Shown: positions 9,321-18,131 of the stretch, piece after piece
Layout: each line of letters begins with the position of its first letter
Position numbering within the stretch: the stretch's first letter is position 1
Assembly (NCBI GenBank): GCA_945787595.1
Contig: CALZJV010000002.1
Span: 1 to 42,353, forward strand
Reading direction: 5' to 3'
Length of the DNA: 42,353 bases
Source: an uncultured Desulfobacterales bacterium
GTDB lineage: Bacteria; Desulfobacterota; Desulfobacteria; Desulfobacterales; JAFDCJ01
Made by a program: the position numbers and the translations under genes
Notes under the pieces: generated by a model
The model's input: the letters and a program-made list of their open reading frames with translations, nothing else
Database searches by the model: none
What the model was told of the DNA's origin: nothing

Positions 9321-10207
9321 TGAAAAAAAACGTACATTCTCATGCGTATCCGTTAGGGATGGGAATTGATTCCCGCATGATGCTGTTTTATTTTGGAATT
9401 TCGCTTTTCATTCATTTAAGTTTAATCGGATACATGGTATTTTTACCTGAACCGACCCCCCGGCGGAGATTTTCACCCGGATCGATTAACGTTAGTTTAG
9501 TGTCGTTACCCGGCCCCCCGGCATCTGCTCCGGCGCCGGCATCAAAGACCGTCGTCATACCAAAACCCGAGGCCAAAAAGACAGCCAAAGCGCCGGTGAT
9601 TGAGGAGCCGCCTCCGGCAACACCCAAGCCTCAAAAAACGGTTTCACTTGCTTCTGATAAAAAAAAATGGAAGGTTAAGAAATCCCTTAAGAAAAAAACC
9701 ATTAATCGCCGAAAAATGATTGACCAGGCAGTGTCCGGGGTTCAAGAAAAAGTTGAGAAGTCTAAATCCGACTCCGTCAATCAGGCCATCGAAGCTTTAA
9801 AAAAGAAGGTTGCTCAAACCCAAACAAATGCCGTACAGACAGGCAAGACCGCCAGAGCAGCGACAGGTACGGGGGCACCCGGAACAACCGGATCCGGCGG
9901 TAAGCGAGCTCTGGACCTGATAGATATTTATAAAATTGAAGTCGCCTTTCAAGTGGAAAGACACTGGGCGTTTTCCGAGCAACTCGCCGGAAACAGCAGT
10001 GCGCTGCAGGCCAGCTTGGTGTTCAGAGTTCTACCCAGCGGCAAAGTCAGCGATATCAGGTTTACGGAGCGATCCGGTAATTCATATCTGGACGAATCGG
10101 CCTACAAGGCTATCATTAAAGCCAGTCCGGTCTCGCCGCATCCCGAAGGGGTTCGGGCATTGTATGTGACGGTGGCGCTCAGGTTTACGCCGCAAGGCAT
10201 CAGGTAG
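9320..10207 (+). CDS. tolA: TolA-like periplasm-spanning protein with TonB/TolA C-terminal domain
   Basis: A 295-residue protein. A single membrane anchor lies near residues 22-42 (MLFYFGISLFIHLSLIGYMV). A proline/alanine/lysine-rich stretch and a charged helical linker follow, then a C-terminal TonB/TolA-type domain (from about 205), with ALQASLVFRVLPSGKVSDI and the conserved SGNSYLDESAYKAI. It links the TolQR motor to Pal and TolB. The ATG at 9320 overlaps the tolR stop; a GTG one codon earlier (9317) is possible. The helical linker is much shorter than in E. coli TolA. Context decides TolA over TonB. Confidence 0.88.
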   Translation: MKKNVHSHAYPLGMGIDSRMMLFYFGISLFIHLSLIGYMVFLPEPTPRRRFSPGSINVSLVSLPGPPASAPAPASKTVVIPKPEAKKTAKAPVIEEPPPATPKPQKTVSLASDKKKWKVKKSLKKKTINRRKMIDQAVSGVQEKVEKSKSDSVNQAIEALKKKVAQTQTNAVQTGKTARAATGTGAPGTTGSGGKRALDLIDIYKIEVAFQVERHWAFSEQLAGNSSALQASLVFRVLPSGKVSDIRFTERSGNSYLDESAYKAIIKASPVSPHPEGVRALYVTVALRFTPQGIR

Positions 10208-10626
10208 TTGCTTCCTGTGGTGGTGAAAAGTTGCTCTCAAATAGACTCATATGGGGTTAAGTTTTAATCTAATTTTCTTGACGACAGCATGTTAAGCGGG
10301 GCATAAAAAACAGACAGGTGGGTGGATATTTATATAAATGCTATAACCTGACCCGGACAAGCTGGAATTGAAGATCGAAGATTGAAAATTGAAGATTTGT
10401 GGTATTCTATCTATTTTATTTTGCCTCCATTATCCAAAAAGCAAGAATCAGATTATAGCTACACAAATCTTGCGCAAACATGATTTGATTTTATTAAAGT
10501 AGGAACTAAGCTTTTTTGCGAGACTGCGCTTGGAAAAAGTGGCTCTGAAGGGTAGCCAGGGCATTTTAACCGGGAACCGTGAACGTTGAACCGCTTAACC
10601 TATACCTATACAGCAGGGATATTGGA
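10208..10626. repeat. Repeat-filled gap inside the tol cluster
   Basis: No gene is seen between tolA and tolB. Three elements are packed here. First is a left-half heptad repeat at 10366-10420 (AATTGAA, GATCGAA, GATTGAA, AATTGAA, then GATTTGTGG and TATTCTATCTATTTT). Second is a reverse-strand copy at 10499-10550 of the GGCCACTTTTTCC...AGCTTAGT element also found at 3101-3150. Third is a GAACCGT/GAACGTT/GAACCGC heptad run at 10573-10593. Whether tolB is transcribed through this gap or from its own promoter is not visible. Confidence 0.7.
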
Positions 10627-11967
10627 ATGATCTTTCGTTGTTTGAAAAGCGTTGTGTTTATTACCATTGGTTGTGTACTGATTGCATCCGGATCGAGTTT
10701 TGCCCAAAGCGGCAGCGACCCGTATGATTATATAGACATCAGCAACCCTTTTCTAAGAAAAATTCCGCTGGCGATTCCGTTGTTTAAAAATGAAACCGGG
10801 ACAGCGGAAGAAACCCGCTTGTCAAAATCATCAGCCGATTTGCTTTCTGCCAGCCTTGAATTTACCGGATATTTTAAAATACTTGATCGCCAGGCATTTC
10901 TTTTCGATCCGCAATCCGACGGAATTCTGACTCCCCAGATCAATTTTGCAAATTGGACTGTCATTGGGGCAGAATTGCTGATTACAGGTCTTTACGAAGA
11001 AAACAACGGAAAAATAGCGATGGAACTTCGCCTTTTTGACACGTTCAAAGGGCGGCGGATACTGGGCAAAAAATATTCCGGCAAGACGGCCGATAAACGC
11101 AGGATGATTCATCGATTTTGCAGTGAAGTAATTCAGTATCTAACCGGTGCCAAAGGCGTGTTCACCAGCAAAATTGCATTCGTTTCCACCGGTTCCGGCA
11201 ATAAAGAGATTTACAGCAGCGAATTTGATGGTTATAATCCACAACAATTGACTCGCAATCATTCAATTACCTTATTTCCGGCCTGGTCTTCCGATGGCCG
11301 ATATCTGGCATATACATCGTATAAACAGGGTAAACCTGATCTATTTATTAAAAACTTGGCTGAAATGCAGGAGATAGCCATTACCCAAAAAGGCCTCAAT
11401 ATAACGCCGGCGTGGGTCCCGGGAAGATTTGAGCTGGCGGCAACGCTTTCTTTTTCAGGTGATCAGGAAATTTATCTGTTGACTGGTTCGGGTAAAATTA
11501 TTAAAAGATTAACAAAAATGCAGGGAAGCGACATATCTCCTTCCTGGTCGCCGGACGGCAAAAAATTAGCCTTTGTTTCCAATCGATCGGGAAGCCCACA
11601 AGTTTACATACAGGATATAGTCTCCGGCAAGGTAAAACGATTAACCTACGAGGGCAACTACAATACTCAGCCAAGTTGGTCACCTCAAGGTGATAAAATA
11701 GCATATGCATCGTTTGAAAACAACCATCATAATATTGCTGTGATTGATATCGAAGGTCGGCAACCGCTCCAATTAACCTACGACGCAGGAGATAATGAAG
11801 CACCATCATGGTCGCCCGACGGGAGTCTTATTGTATTCAGTTCAACCCGTGAGGGACCTTCTCGAATATATGTTATGACTGCATCTGGAACCGATCAGCG
11901 TCGTTTGCTCGTGCTGAACGGTGAGCAGACAAACCCAAAATGGTCTATGAACGATTTCAACAACTGA
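10627..11967 (+). CDS. tolB: TolB periplasmic beta-propeller protein
   Basis: A 446-residue exported protein that binds Pal and takes part in outer-membrane constriction. An N-terminal signal peptide (MIFRCLKSVVFITIGCVLIA...SFAQS) is followed by the TolB N-terminal domain (to about 145) and a propeller. The propeller repeats carry the WSPDG signature (PAWSSDGRYLAYTS, PSWSPDGKKLAFVSNRSG, PSWSPQGDKIAYAS, PSWSPDGSLIVFSSTREG). I chose the ATG at 10627, which gives a proper signal peptide and follows AGGGATATTGGA. An in-frame GTG at 10579 would add residues encoded by a heptad repeat and is unlikely. Pal follows after 30 bases. Confidence 0.95.
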   Translation: MIFRCLKSVVFITIGCVLIASGSSFAQSGSDPYDYIDISNPFLRKIPLAIPLFKNETGTAEETRLSKSSADLLSASLEFTGYFKILDRQAFLFDPQSDGILTPQINFANWTVIGAELLITGLYEENNGKIAMELRLFDTFKGRRILGKKYSGKTADKRRMIHRFCSEVIQYLTGAKGVFTSKIAFVSTGSGNKEIYSSEFDGYNPQQLTRNHSITLFPAWSSDGRYLAYTSYKQGKPDLFIKNLAEMQEIAITQKGLNITPAWVPGRFELAATLSFSGDQEIYLLTGSGKIIKRLTKMQGSDISPSWSPDGKKLAFVSNRSGSPQVYIQDIVSGKVKRLTYEGNYNTQPSWSPQGDKIAYASFENNHHNIAVIDIEGRQPLQLTYDAGDNEAPSWSPDGSLIVFSSTREGPSRIYVMTASGTDQRRLLVLNGEQTNPKWSMNDFNN

Positions 11968-11997
11968 AGTGTTTCCGAATGTGAAAGGAGGAAAAAA

Positions 11998-12513
11998 ATG
12001 CAAAAGAAGAAATGGATTTATTTGGCGATGTTGTTTGTAATTCCTGGATTGATGTTTACCGTTTCGTGCCAAAAGAAGTTGGTCGATGCAACACCGGAAC
12101 CCGTCGTACAGGAAGAGGTGAAAGAAGAAGTCGTTGAGAAAGAGGAAGTCGCGGTTGCACCGGCTCCCATGACGCCGGATGTGGTTATGCAGGAAGATAT
12201 TTATTTTGAGTTTGATAAATCGACCCTGACGCCCGCTGCGCAGGATGACCTGTTGCGAAAGGCCGAATGGCTGCGTGAGAATCCCGATGCAACAGTGACG
12301 ATAGAAGGTCATTGTGACAATCGCGGTACCAATGAATACAACCTTGCATTAGGTGATCGGCGTGCAGAGAGTGCCAAAGCATTTCTGGTCGATTTAGGGA
12401 TTGATGCATCCCGGTTAGCTTCTATCAGCTATGGCGAAGAGCGACCAGTTGACCCCAGAAACAATGAAGAAGCATGGGCCAAAAACAGACGAGATCACTT
12501 TATAGTGAATTAA
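11998..12513 (+). CDS. pal: Pal, peptidoglycan-associated lipoprotein
   Basis: A 171-residue outer-membrane lipoprotein that binds peptidoglycan and TolB. The signal peptide ends in the lipobox FTVSC with C24 as the lipidated cysteine. A short acidic linker ([13 protein letters not shown]) precedes the OmpA-like domain at about 63-170, with [10 protein letters not shown], the peptidoglycan-contact region [12 protein letters not shown], and the conserved end AKNRRDHF. Most homologues have GHTDxRG; here cysteine replaces the threonine. It has a strong AAAGGAGG ribosome-binding site, fitting high expression, and a hairpin follows the gene. Confidence 0.96.
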   Translation: MQKKKWIYLAMLFVIPGLMFTVSCQKKLVDATPEPVVQEEVKEEVVEKEEVAVAPAPMTPDVVMQEDIYFEFDKSTLTPAAQDDLLRKAEWLRENPDATVTIEGHCDNRGTNEYNLALGDRRAESAKAFLVDLGIDASRLASISYGEERPVDPRNNEEAWAKNRRDHFIVN

Positions 12514-12555
12514 TTATTTGTCACTGTAATTACGAATCGAAGCATTAAGTTATTT

Positions 12556-12602
12556 GAAAAGGCGGCAGGGGCCGGCCAATCCGGCACTTGCTGCCTTTTC
12601 GA
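12556..12602 (+). terminator. Hairpin after pal, possible terminator
   Basis: GAAAAGGCGGCAG (12556-12568) can pair with CTGCCTTTTC (12591-12600), allowing a three-base bulge, with a small GCCGG/CCGGC hairpin inside. The four T residues are inside the stem rather than after it, so terminator function is uncertain; it may only stabilise the pal message. Confidence 0.45.
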
Positions 12603-12701
12603 AAAATGTTCGGCATGATTGACAGGCCGGATTTCGGTGAAGAAACCCATTGTTCAGGATTTCACTTTCGATATTTTTTTAATTAATTGCAAGGCTAAGC
12701 A

Positions 12702-13583
12702 ATGACTGCCATGAAATCAATCATAGTATCCAATCTGGTGTGTTTTTTGCTTTTATCCGCTTGTGTGTCCCAAAACGAGCTGACTTCCCTCGACACACGT
12801 CTCAATGTGCTCGAAATTCGCAACGCAGAGGCTAAAAAAAACAGCCAAGTGCTAAAATCCGGTTTGGAAAACCGCGAGGATGAGGAGCAGGCATTACGGC
12901 ATCAAGCGGCTTCATTGAGAGCGAAAATGGATGCACTTAATGAGGAAATACGAACATTGAACGGTAGAATCGAAGCAATCGAATACCGTCTAAATCGACA
13001 AACGCAATTGGATGCGGAATCGGTGAAAGCCAAAGAGGACAAGATCGACAGAATGGCAAATGCCGCCAAATCCAATGATGATCGTATTTATCGAATTGAG
13101 CAGTATTTGAACTTCGAACCATCCAAGCAACTCACGCCCTCTGAGAAGCCTGCTGAAAAATCCACCGCAAAAATAACGCCTGTACCAGCCGGCCAGATTA
13201 AACAGGAACTTCCGGAAAATAATATTTACCGGATGGCAAAACAGGCTTTCGATCAGGGGGATTCCGATGCCGCCAGAAAGAAATTTCAAGAACTTATTCA
13301 GCGGTTTCCAGAATCAGAACGCGCCGATAATGCCCAGTTCTGGATAGGTGAAATATATTATCGCGAGAAATGGTATGAAAAAGCCATTCTCGAATATCAG
13401 AAAGTGATCGAAAAATATCCCAAGGGCAATAAGGTGCCGGCATCTCTTCTGAAACAGGGGTTTGCATTTTTTAACTTAGGCGATAAATCCAATTCCCGTT
13501 TGATTTTAGAAGAGCTAATCAAAAAGTATCCCAAATCCAACGAAGCAAAGATCGCCCAAGATAAAGTTAAGGACCTAAGATAA
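12702..13583 (+). CDS. cpoB: CpoB/YbgF-like tol-pal system protein (coiled coil plus TPR)
   Basis: A 293-residue periplasmic protein, usually the last gene of the tol-pal cluster, which coordinates peptidoglycan synthesis with outer-membrane constriction. The N-terminus looks like a lipoprotein signal (LLLSACVS, C21), unlike the soluble E. coli CpoB. Residues 25-140 are a long coiled coil with a conserved heptad pattern. TPR repeats fill about 170-293 (MAKQAFDQGDSDAARKKFQE, NAQFWIGEIYYREKWYEKAI). The start may be the ATG at 12702 or the one at 12711. Confidence 0.9.
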   Translation: MTAMKSIIVSNLVCFLLLSACVSQNELTSLDTRLNVLEIRNAEAKKNSQVLKSGLENREDEEQALRHQAASLRAKMDALNEEIRTLNGRIEAIEYRLNRQTQLDAESVKAKEDKIDRMANAAKSNDDRIYRIEQYLNFEPSKQLTPSEKPAEKSTAKITPVPAGQIKQELPENNIYRMAKQAFDQGDSDAARKKFQELIQRFPESERADNAQFWIGEIYYREKWYEKAILEYQKVIEKYPKGNKVPASLLKQGFAFFNLGDKSNSRLILEELIKKYPKSNEAKIAQDKVKDLR

Positions 13584-13614
13584 AAGTAGCAATTGAGCGT
13601 GATTTGAACACGGG

Positions 13615-14109
13615 ATGATAACAATCATCGGTATAGATCCCGGCCTGGCAGCAACCGGTGTCGGAATCGTTCGAGGAAACGGCGCAAAGATCGAAGGCTA
13701 CTCCTTTGGCAGTATCAGCACCTCAAAAAACAATTCCTTGCCAAATCGCCTCGATCATATCTTTTCAAAACTTCTTCAAGTCTTAGAAAATGAGAATCCC
13801 GACTTAATGGTAGTGGAGGATGTATTTTCACTGAATAAATATCCGAAGTCCGGGATAACCCTGGGGCAGGTGGCAGGTGTCGTGATGCTTGCCGGATGTC
13901 GCGCAGGTGTGTCATCGATAGAAATCCCCGTGCGTGAAGCAAAACAGGTTTTAACCGGCAACGGGAATGCCAGTAAAATGCAACTGGAAGAAGCCGTTCG
14001 CAATCGATTAAACCATAGAAAGCCCATAAGACCCTATCACGCATCCGATGCAGTTGGATTGGCCCTGATCGGCTTTTACCGTTACCATGAACGTATTGCT
14101 TCCATATGA
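13615..14109 (+). CDS. ruvC: RuvC Holliday-junction endonuclease
   Basis: A 164-residue nuclease that cuts Holliday junctions symmetrically with RuvAB. The four metal-binding catalytic residues are visible: D8 in IIGIDPG, E68 in VVEDVF, H142 and D145 in YHASDAVGLA. The length is normal for the family. Its stop overlaps the ruvA start (ATGA). It lies 31 bases behind cpoB, so read-through from the tol cluster is possible. The YebC gene that often precedes ruvC is not here. Confidence 0.97.
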   Translation: MITIIGIDPGLAATGVGIVRGNGAKIEGYSFGSISTSKNNSLPNRLDHIFSKLLQVLENENPDLMVVEDVFSLNKYPKSGITLGQVAGVVMLAGCRAGVSSIEIPVREAKQVLTGNGNASKMQLEEAVRNRLNHRKPIRPYHASDAVGLALIGFYRYHERIASI

Positions 14110-14729
14110 TTGGTTATCTAGAAGGTAAAATCCTTAAAAAGGAAGAGGACCGGGTACTGATTCTTGCCAACCAGATTGGATACGAGGTGTTGCTCCCTGC
14201 CATTGTAATGAAGTCTTTGCAAAATAAAAATATTGGCGAGGAAATTGCGCTCTATATTTTTTTCCAGCAAACCGAACGTCAGCCCAAACCTGTTTTGATC
14301 GGTTTCAATCTTGAAGTTGAAAAAGAGTTTTTCCAATATTTTATTTCAGTGGAGGCTATCGGTCCGCTAAAAGCCGTAAGAGCATTAAACCTTCCAGTGC
14401 GGGAGATCGCCAGCGCCATCGAGTCCGGGGAAATCAGCAAACTAACCGAACTAAAAGGAATCGGCCGCAGAACCGCGCAAAAGATCATCGCCACCCTGGA
14501 AGGTAAGATGGGAAAATTCGCCTTGATCCGCTCGAATGATTACGAGGCAACGCCGCTTGACGAGGACTTTTCAAAACAGGTGCTGGATGTTATGATTAAA
14601 CAGCTTGGGCATAAGACTGCGGATGCCAGACGGATGATTGACCAAGCCTTAAAACGCAACCGATCCATAGCGAATGCCGAAGAGCTTTTTGATGAAGTGT
14701 ACCGGGGCGAGAGGATGGAAGGAGATTGA
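14106..14729 (+). CDS. ruvA: RuvA Holliday-junction DNA-binding subunit
   Basis: A 207-residue protein that forms the tetramer recognising four-way junctions and loading RuvB. An N-terminal OB-fold domain begins MIGYLEGKILKKEED. A helix-hairpin-helix region carries LKGIGRRTAQKIIATLEGK (about residues 116-134), and a C-terminal RuvB-contacting domain spans 160-207. It is translationally coupled to ruvC. The TGA stop at 14727-14729 lies inside the first heptad (GATTGAA) of a dispersed repeat, so the repeat borders or generated the end of the gene. Confidence 0.96.
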   Translation: MIGYLEGKILKKEEDRVLILANQIGYEVLLPAIVMKSLQNKNIGEEIALYIFFQQTERQPKPVLIGFNLEVEKEFFQYFISVEAIGPLKAVRALNLPVREIASAIESGEISKLTELKGIGRRTAQKIIATLEGKMGKFALIRSNDYEATPLDEDFSKQVLDVMIKQLGHKTADARRMIDQALKRNRSIANAEELFDEVYRGERMEGD

Positions 14730-14852
14730 ATAATGAAGATTGAAGATTGAATATTTATGGAAGTCGCTGCGCTCTGTCGATTTAAAAATTAAATCGATAG
14801 CATACCTTGATTATTGAATATTCAATCTAAAATATTCAATCATTGATCACCT
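14724..14852. repeat. Heptad-armed dispersed repeat, copy between ruvA and ruvB
   Basis: The left arm 14724-14751 (GATTGAA, TAATGAA, GATTGAA, GATTGAA) is followed by the core ATTTATGGAAGTCGCTGCGC and CTCTGTCGATTT. Next come a perfect small hairpin TCGATTTAA-AAA-TTAAATCGA (about 14777-14798) and a right arm of inverted heptads (ATTGAATATTCAATC, AATATTCAATC) to about 14845. It separates ruvB from ruvCA. Confidence 0.8.
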
Positions 14853-14917
14853 TCCCCTGAGCGTTGAGTTGGTAACCATGCCAATGTCACCCTTTAACCA
14901 TAAGTGAATCATAGACC

Positions 14918-15961
14918 ATGTCCGATGACATTATCTCATATTCTTCCGACGATCAGAGTCTGGTAACCGCAGTCCCTTTACCGGAAGATCAGGAAACCGA
15001 AATATTATCTCTGCGTCCGGAAAGACTGACTGATTATGTGGGGCAGACCGAAGTGGTGGAAACGCTTAAGATTGCCATCGAAGCAGCCATGCAGCGAAAC
15101 GAACCCATCGATCACGTACTTTTACACGGTCCACCGGGTCTTGGGAAAACGACCCTGGCCCACATCATTGCCAATGAGATGGGCGGAAACCTTACCATTA
15201 CGTCCGGTCCTGCTCTTGAGAAAGGGGGCGATTTGATAGGGCTGCTCACCCATCTTGAGAGCAACGATATCTTGTTTATCGATGAAATTCACCGAATGCC
15301 CAAATCCGTTGAGGAATTTCTCTATCCGGCCATGGAGGATTTCGCCATTGATTTCGTCTTCGATAAGGGTGTGCATGCTCGAAGCCATCGCTTTCAATTG
15401 AAGCGGTTTGCGCTGGTAGGAGCCACTACGCGGGTTGGTTTGCTGTCCGCTCCTTTGCGGGACCGCTTCGGCATTTTTAGAAATCTGGATTTTTACGCCG
15501 AGTCCGATCTGGTAAAAATCACGAGACGTTCGGCGGCGCTGCTTGGGGTTGCAATTGATGAGGAAGGAGCCATAACGCTTGCCCAGCGGTCCCGGGGAAC
15601 TCCCAGAATTGTCAACCGGCTTCTTAAACGTGTCCGAGACTACACCCAGGTAAGAGCAGACGGCATTATCACGACGGGTACGGTTTCCGCTGCTCTGAAG
15701 CTCGAAGGTGTTGATCAAAAAGGGCTGACTGATCTGGACCGGCATTACCTGAATACGATTATTAAGTTTTATCATGGTGGTCCTGTGGGGATCGAAGCCA
15801 TCGCGGCAACGCTTCAGGAAGAATCCGACACGCTGGTGGATATTGTCGAGCCATACCTTCTGAAACTCGGTTTCATTACGAGAACATCATCCGGTCGGAA
15901 GGCATCCGAGGCGTCTTTCAGACACCTGGGTTTTAAGGTTCAGACGAAGATGTTTTCGTGA
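14918..15961 (+). CDS. ruvB: RuvB branch-migration ATPase
   Basis: A 347-residue AAA+ motor that drives branch migration with RuvA. Walker A is GPPGLGKT (71-78), Walker B is ILFIDEIH (118-125), and sensor and arginine-finger regions are seen in [18 protein letters not shown]. The C-terminal winged helix ends the protein. No strong ribosome-binding site precedes the ATG. The 188-base gap from ruvA holds a dispersed repeat, so ruvB may be uncoupled from ruvCA. Confidence 0.97.
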   Translation: MSDDIISYSSDDQSLVTAVPLPEDQETEILSLRPERLTDYVGQTEVVETLKIAIEAAMQRNEPIDHVLLHGPPGLGKTTLAHIIANEMGGNLTITSGPALEKGGDLIGLLTHLESNDILFIDEIHRMPKSVEEFLYPAMEDFAIDFVFDKGVHARSHRFQLKRFALVGATTRVGLLSAPLRDRFGIFRNLDFYAESDLVKITRRSAALLGVAIDEEGAITLAQRSRGTPRIVNRLLKRVRDYTQVRADGIITTGTVSAALKLEGVDQKGLTDLDRHYLNTIIKFYHGGPVGIEAIAATLQEESDTLVDIVEPYLLKLGFITRTSSGRKASEASFRHLGFKVQTKMFS

Positions 15962-15979
15962 ACACGGGTTGGGAGGGTT

Positions 15980-16163
15980 ATGGTTCAGGCTTCAAAGGTT
16001 GAGGGTGCAATGCCGCAGCTGGCCTGAAAAGCGGCTAGTTTGATCGAAAGAGAGGCATCGGCCTTGCGGAATTTATAGAAAAGCGAATAGAGTTTCAGAA
16101 TTGAGCTGCTTGCGACTTTGCAGACCGGCGAACCCTGAACGCTGAACCCGAAACCTCAGAACG
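15980..16163. repeat. GGTTCAG-type heptad inverted repeat before the SAM hydrolase gene
   Basis: At 15980-16005 GGTTCAG, GCTTCAA, AGGTTGA and GGGTGCA run in heptad register. At 16128-16163 the reverse strand form appears (GAACCCTGAACGCTGAACCC and so on). The phrase GTTGAG(G)GTGCAAT also occurs inside the repeat at 40836-40912, linking the two. Confidence 0.5.
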
Positions 16164-16176
16164 GTTACCTAAGATC

Positions 16177-16977
16177 ATGTCTATTATCACGCTGCTGACG
16201 GATTTCGGCACCGGCGCTGAGTATGCGGGGTTGATGAAAGGAGTAATTTTATCCATCAACCCTTCTGCCGCCATCGTCGATATTACCCACCAGATCGACA
16301 GCCAGGACATCGTTCAGGCCGCGTTTACCATTTGTGCATCGTATGAATATTTTCCGGATGGAACCGTGCATCTGGTTGTGGTGGACCCCGGCGTCGGCAG
16401 CGAACGGTCTTTGCTGGCCCTTGAAATAAAGAAGCAGATTTTCATAGCCCCTGATAACGGGGTGCTCACTCTTTTATTCAACGAAGGAGAAATCAAGTCA
16501 CTTGTTCGCATCACGAATTCCAAATATTTTTTAGCTTCCGTCAGTCGAACGTTTCACGGCAGGGATATTATTGCCCCGGTGGGTGCCCATTTATCCGTCG
16601 GCATCGATATAAGAACGCTGGGCGTTGATATAGACTTGCGGGATGCGGTTCAGCTGGATCATCTACATCCCTGCATGTCAGAGAACGGCGAGCTTGTCGG
16701 AAAAATTGTTGTCATTGATAATTTCGGGAATCTGATATCCAATATTAATTTTAGAAAACTGAGCGAAGTATATCCAAACGGCCAAGAAAAAAGAATTCAG
16801 ATTAAAATCGGATCCACTGTCATCATCGGTTTATCCGAGATTTATGACAGCGTTCAGTCAAAAACCCCATTGGCTCTTATCGGAAGTCGCGGGTATCTGG
16901 AGATCGCTGTAAACAACGGCAATGCCGCTCAAGTCTTAAATGTCGAAAAAGGAGATAAAGTGAGGGTGATGGTTTAA
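16177..16977 (+). CDS. S-adenosylmethionine hydrolase (adenosine-forming), DUF62 family
   Basis: A 266-residue enzyme that splits S-adenosylmethionine with water to adenosine and methionine, according to characterised family members. Conserved family stretches are present: ITLLTDFGTGAEYAGLMKG at the N-terminus, VDPGVGSERSLLAL, FIAPDNGVLT, TFHGRDIIAPVGAHL, and DNFGNLISNI in the C-terminal domain. The physiological reason for this activity is not settled. It lies alone between ruvB and the next gene, with no obvious ribosome-binding site before the ATG. Confidence 0.93.
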   Translation: MSIITLLTDFGTGAEYAGLMKGVILSINPSAAIVDITHQIDSQDIVQAAFTICASYEYFPDGTVHLVVVDPGVGSERSLLALEIKKQIFIAPDNGVLTLLFNEGEIKSLVRITNSKYFLASVSRTFHGRDIIAPVGAHLSVGIDIRTLGVDIDLRDAVQLDHLHPCMSENGELVGKIVVIDNFGNLISNINFRKLSEVYPNGQEKRIQIKIGSTVIIGLSEIYDSVQSKTPLALIGSRGYLEIAVNNGNAAQVLNVEKGDKVRVMV

Positions 16978-17066
16978 GGGCCTCGGATACAAATAAATTC
17001 AATGTGTTTCATCAGGTATAATGTTATATTTCCCATGTCTGATCATGTTAGAAATTCCAAATTATT

Positions 17067-17942
17067 ATGGTAAACTTAAATAAAAACTCAAATGAAGCGG
17101 AGCGTTCTTCGATAACAGCCAGATGGTTCAACCCGGGAACACGCTGGACCCTTTTGTTCATTGGGAATCGTGGTAAACCTATAACACTTAAGCGTTTTAA
17201 GGGGATGGTCCTATTCACCCTTATTCTAGTAAGTGTTGTCATCGTCCTTGCCGCCGGTCTGTTTTGGTGGAACCGCAACATCCTGCAAGAAAAAAATCTA
17301 CTAGAATCGAAGTTAAAAAAAACAGAGGAGCAAAACCAGGAATTGCGCCATGAAAGAGACATTCTCTTAACCCGGCTGGTGGTAGCTGAGTCCCGGTCAC
17401 TTGAAAAACAGGGCAGCGCACTGGAAAATCAAACCGGCGAAGTATCTCCACCTCAGTCAGATCAGGATACAAGCTATGCCGAGCAATCCGCACCGCTTGC
17501 CATGATAACCACGAAAACCGAGGTCCAAAACCAAAATCCAACCCAACCGGAAAATGATCCATCCGGTTCGGCGTTGAGTGTCGCTATTGACAATTTTAAA
17601 ATATCCGTCAAGTCTGGCAGTAATTCCTTAAAGGTCCAGTTCAAGCTTAAAAATACTAGCCCGTATTCCCAACATGTTTCCGGGCATGTGATTGTGGTTT
17701 TAAAAGGAGAAGAGATTCAGCAGGATCAATGGGTGTCTTTACCCAGGATCTCTTTGGTTGAAGGAAAACCAACCGGCCATCAGAAAGGCTATGCATTCGG
17801 CATCAGCAATTATAAGATTATGAATTTTAGCGCGAGTAAGCCGTATTCGCCTGATAAGTTTCAAACTGCCTCAGTTTATGTATTTACGCAAACCGGGGCA
17901 TTATTGCTCAATCAGGATTTTGTGGTGAAACTTTTACAGTGA
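17067..17942 (+). CDS. Unrecognised membrane-anchored coiled-coil protein
   Basis: I do not recognise this 291-residue protein. It has a basic N-terminal cytosolic segment (about 1-45), one membrane helix (about 48-69, MVLFTLILVSVVIVLAAGLF), a coiled coil (about 70-115, LLESKLKKTEEQNQELRHER) and a Gln/Ser/Pro-rich linker. The folded C-terminal domain (about 170-291) starts DNFKISVKSGSNSLKVQFKL, looks beta-rich and contains KNTSPYSQHVSGHVIVVLKG. The topology predicts a periplasmic C-terminal domain on a stalk. It sits between the SAM hydrolase gene and the ribosomal protein genes, which have their own promoter. Confidence 0.75.
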   Translation: MVNLNKNSNEAERSSITARWFNPGTRWTLLFIGNRGKPITLKRFKGMVLFTLILVSVVIVLAAGLFWWNRNILQEKNLLESKLKKTEEQNQELRHERDILLTRLVVAESRSLEKQGSALENQTGEVSPPQSDQDTSYAEQSAPLAMITTKTEVQNQNPTQPENDPSGSALSVAIDNFKISVKSGSNSLKVQFKLKNTSPYSQHVSGHVIVVLKGEEIQQDQWVSLPRISLVEGKPTGHQKGYAFGISNYKIMNFSASKPYSPDKFQTASVYVFTQTGALLLNQDFVVKLLQ

Positions 17943-18068
17943 TTCCTCTATTGATTCATATTATTCCTCTTGATACCTATGAGATCCTGCTTATTTTATC
18001 AGGTTGATAACTATTTGGTGTAAAGAGCCGCTTGTTTTCTCCCCTGTTGCGTTATTCCATTTTTTCTC

Positions 18069-18097
18069 TTGACAGGCTCTGAAGAATTGTTTAAATA
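18069..18097 (+). promoter_or_regulatory. Sigma-70 promoter for rplM-rpsI
   Basis: TTGACA at 18069-18074, a 17-base spacer and TAAATA at 18092-18097. The GTG start at 18132 and its TAGGAG site follow at the right distance, so this also argues against a longer rplM frame beginning inside the promoter. Confidence 0.7.
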
Positions 18098-18131
18098 TGC
18101 CGGATTCATTAAATTTAGGAGTACGAAAAAC

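Noticed and set aside
8146..10207. ExbB-ExbD-TonB iron-uptake motor
   Set aside because: The three motor genes are followed by tolB, pal and cpoB, and no TonB-dependent receptor is near.
10579..10626. Longer TolB start at GTG 10579
   Set aside because: The added residues come from a GAAC heptad run and would hide the signal peptide; the ATG at 10627 is better.
18069..18131. Longer rplM start at 18069
   Set aside because: This codon lies within the TTGACA of the promoter; the GTG at 18132 has a good site and gives normal L13 length.
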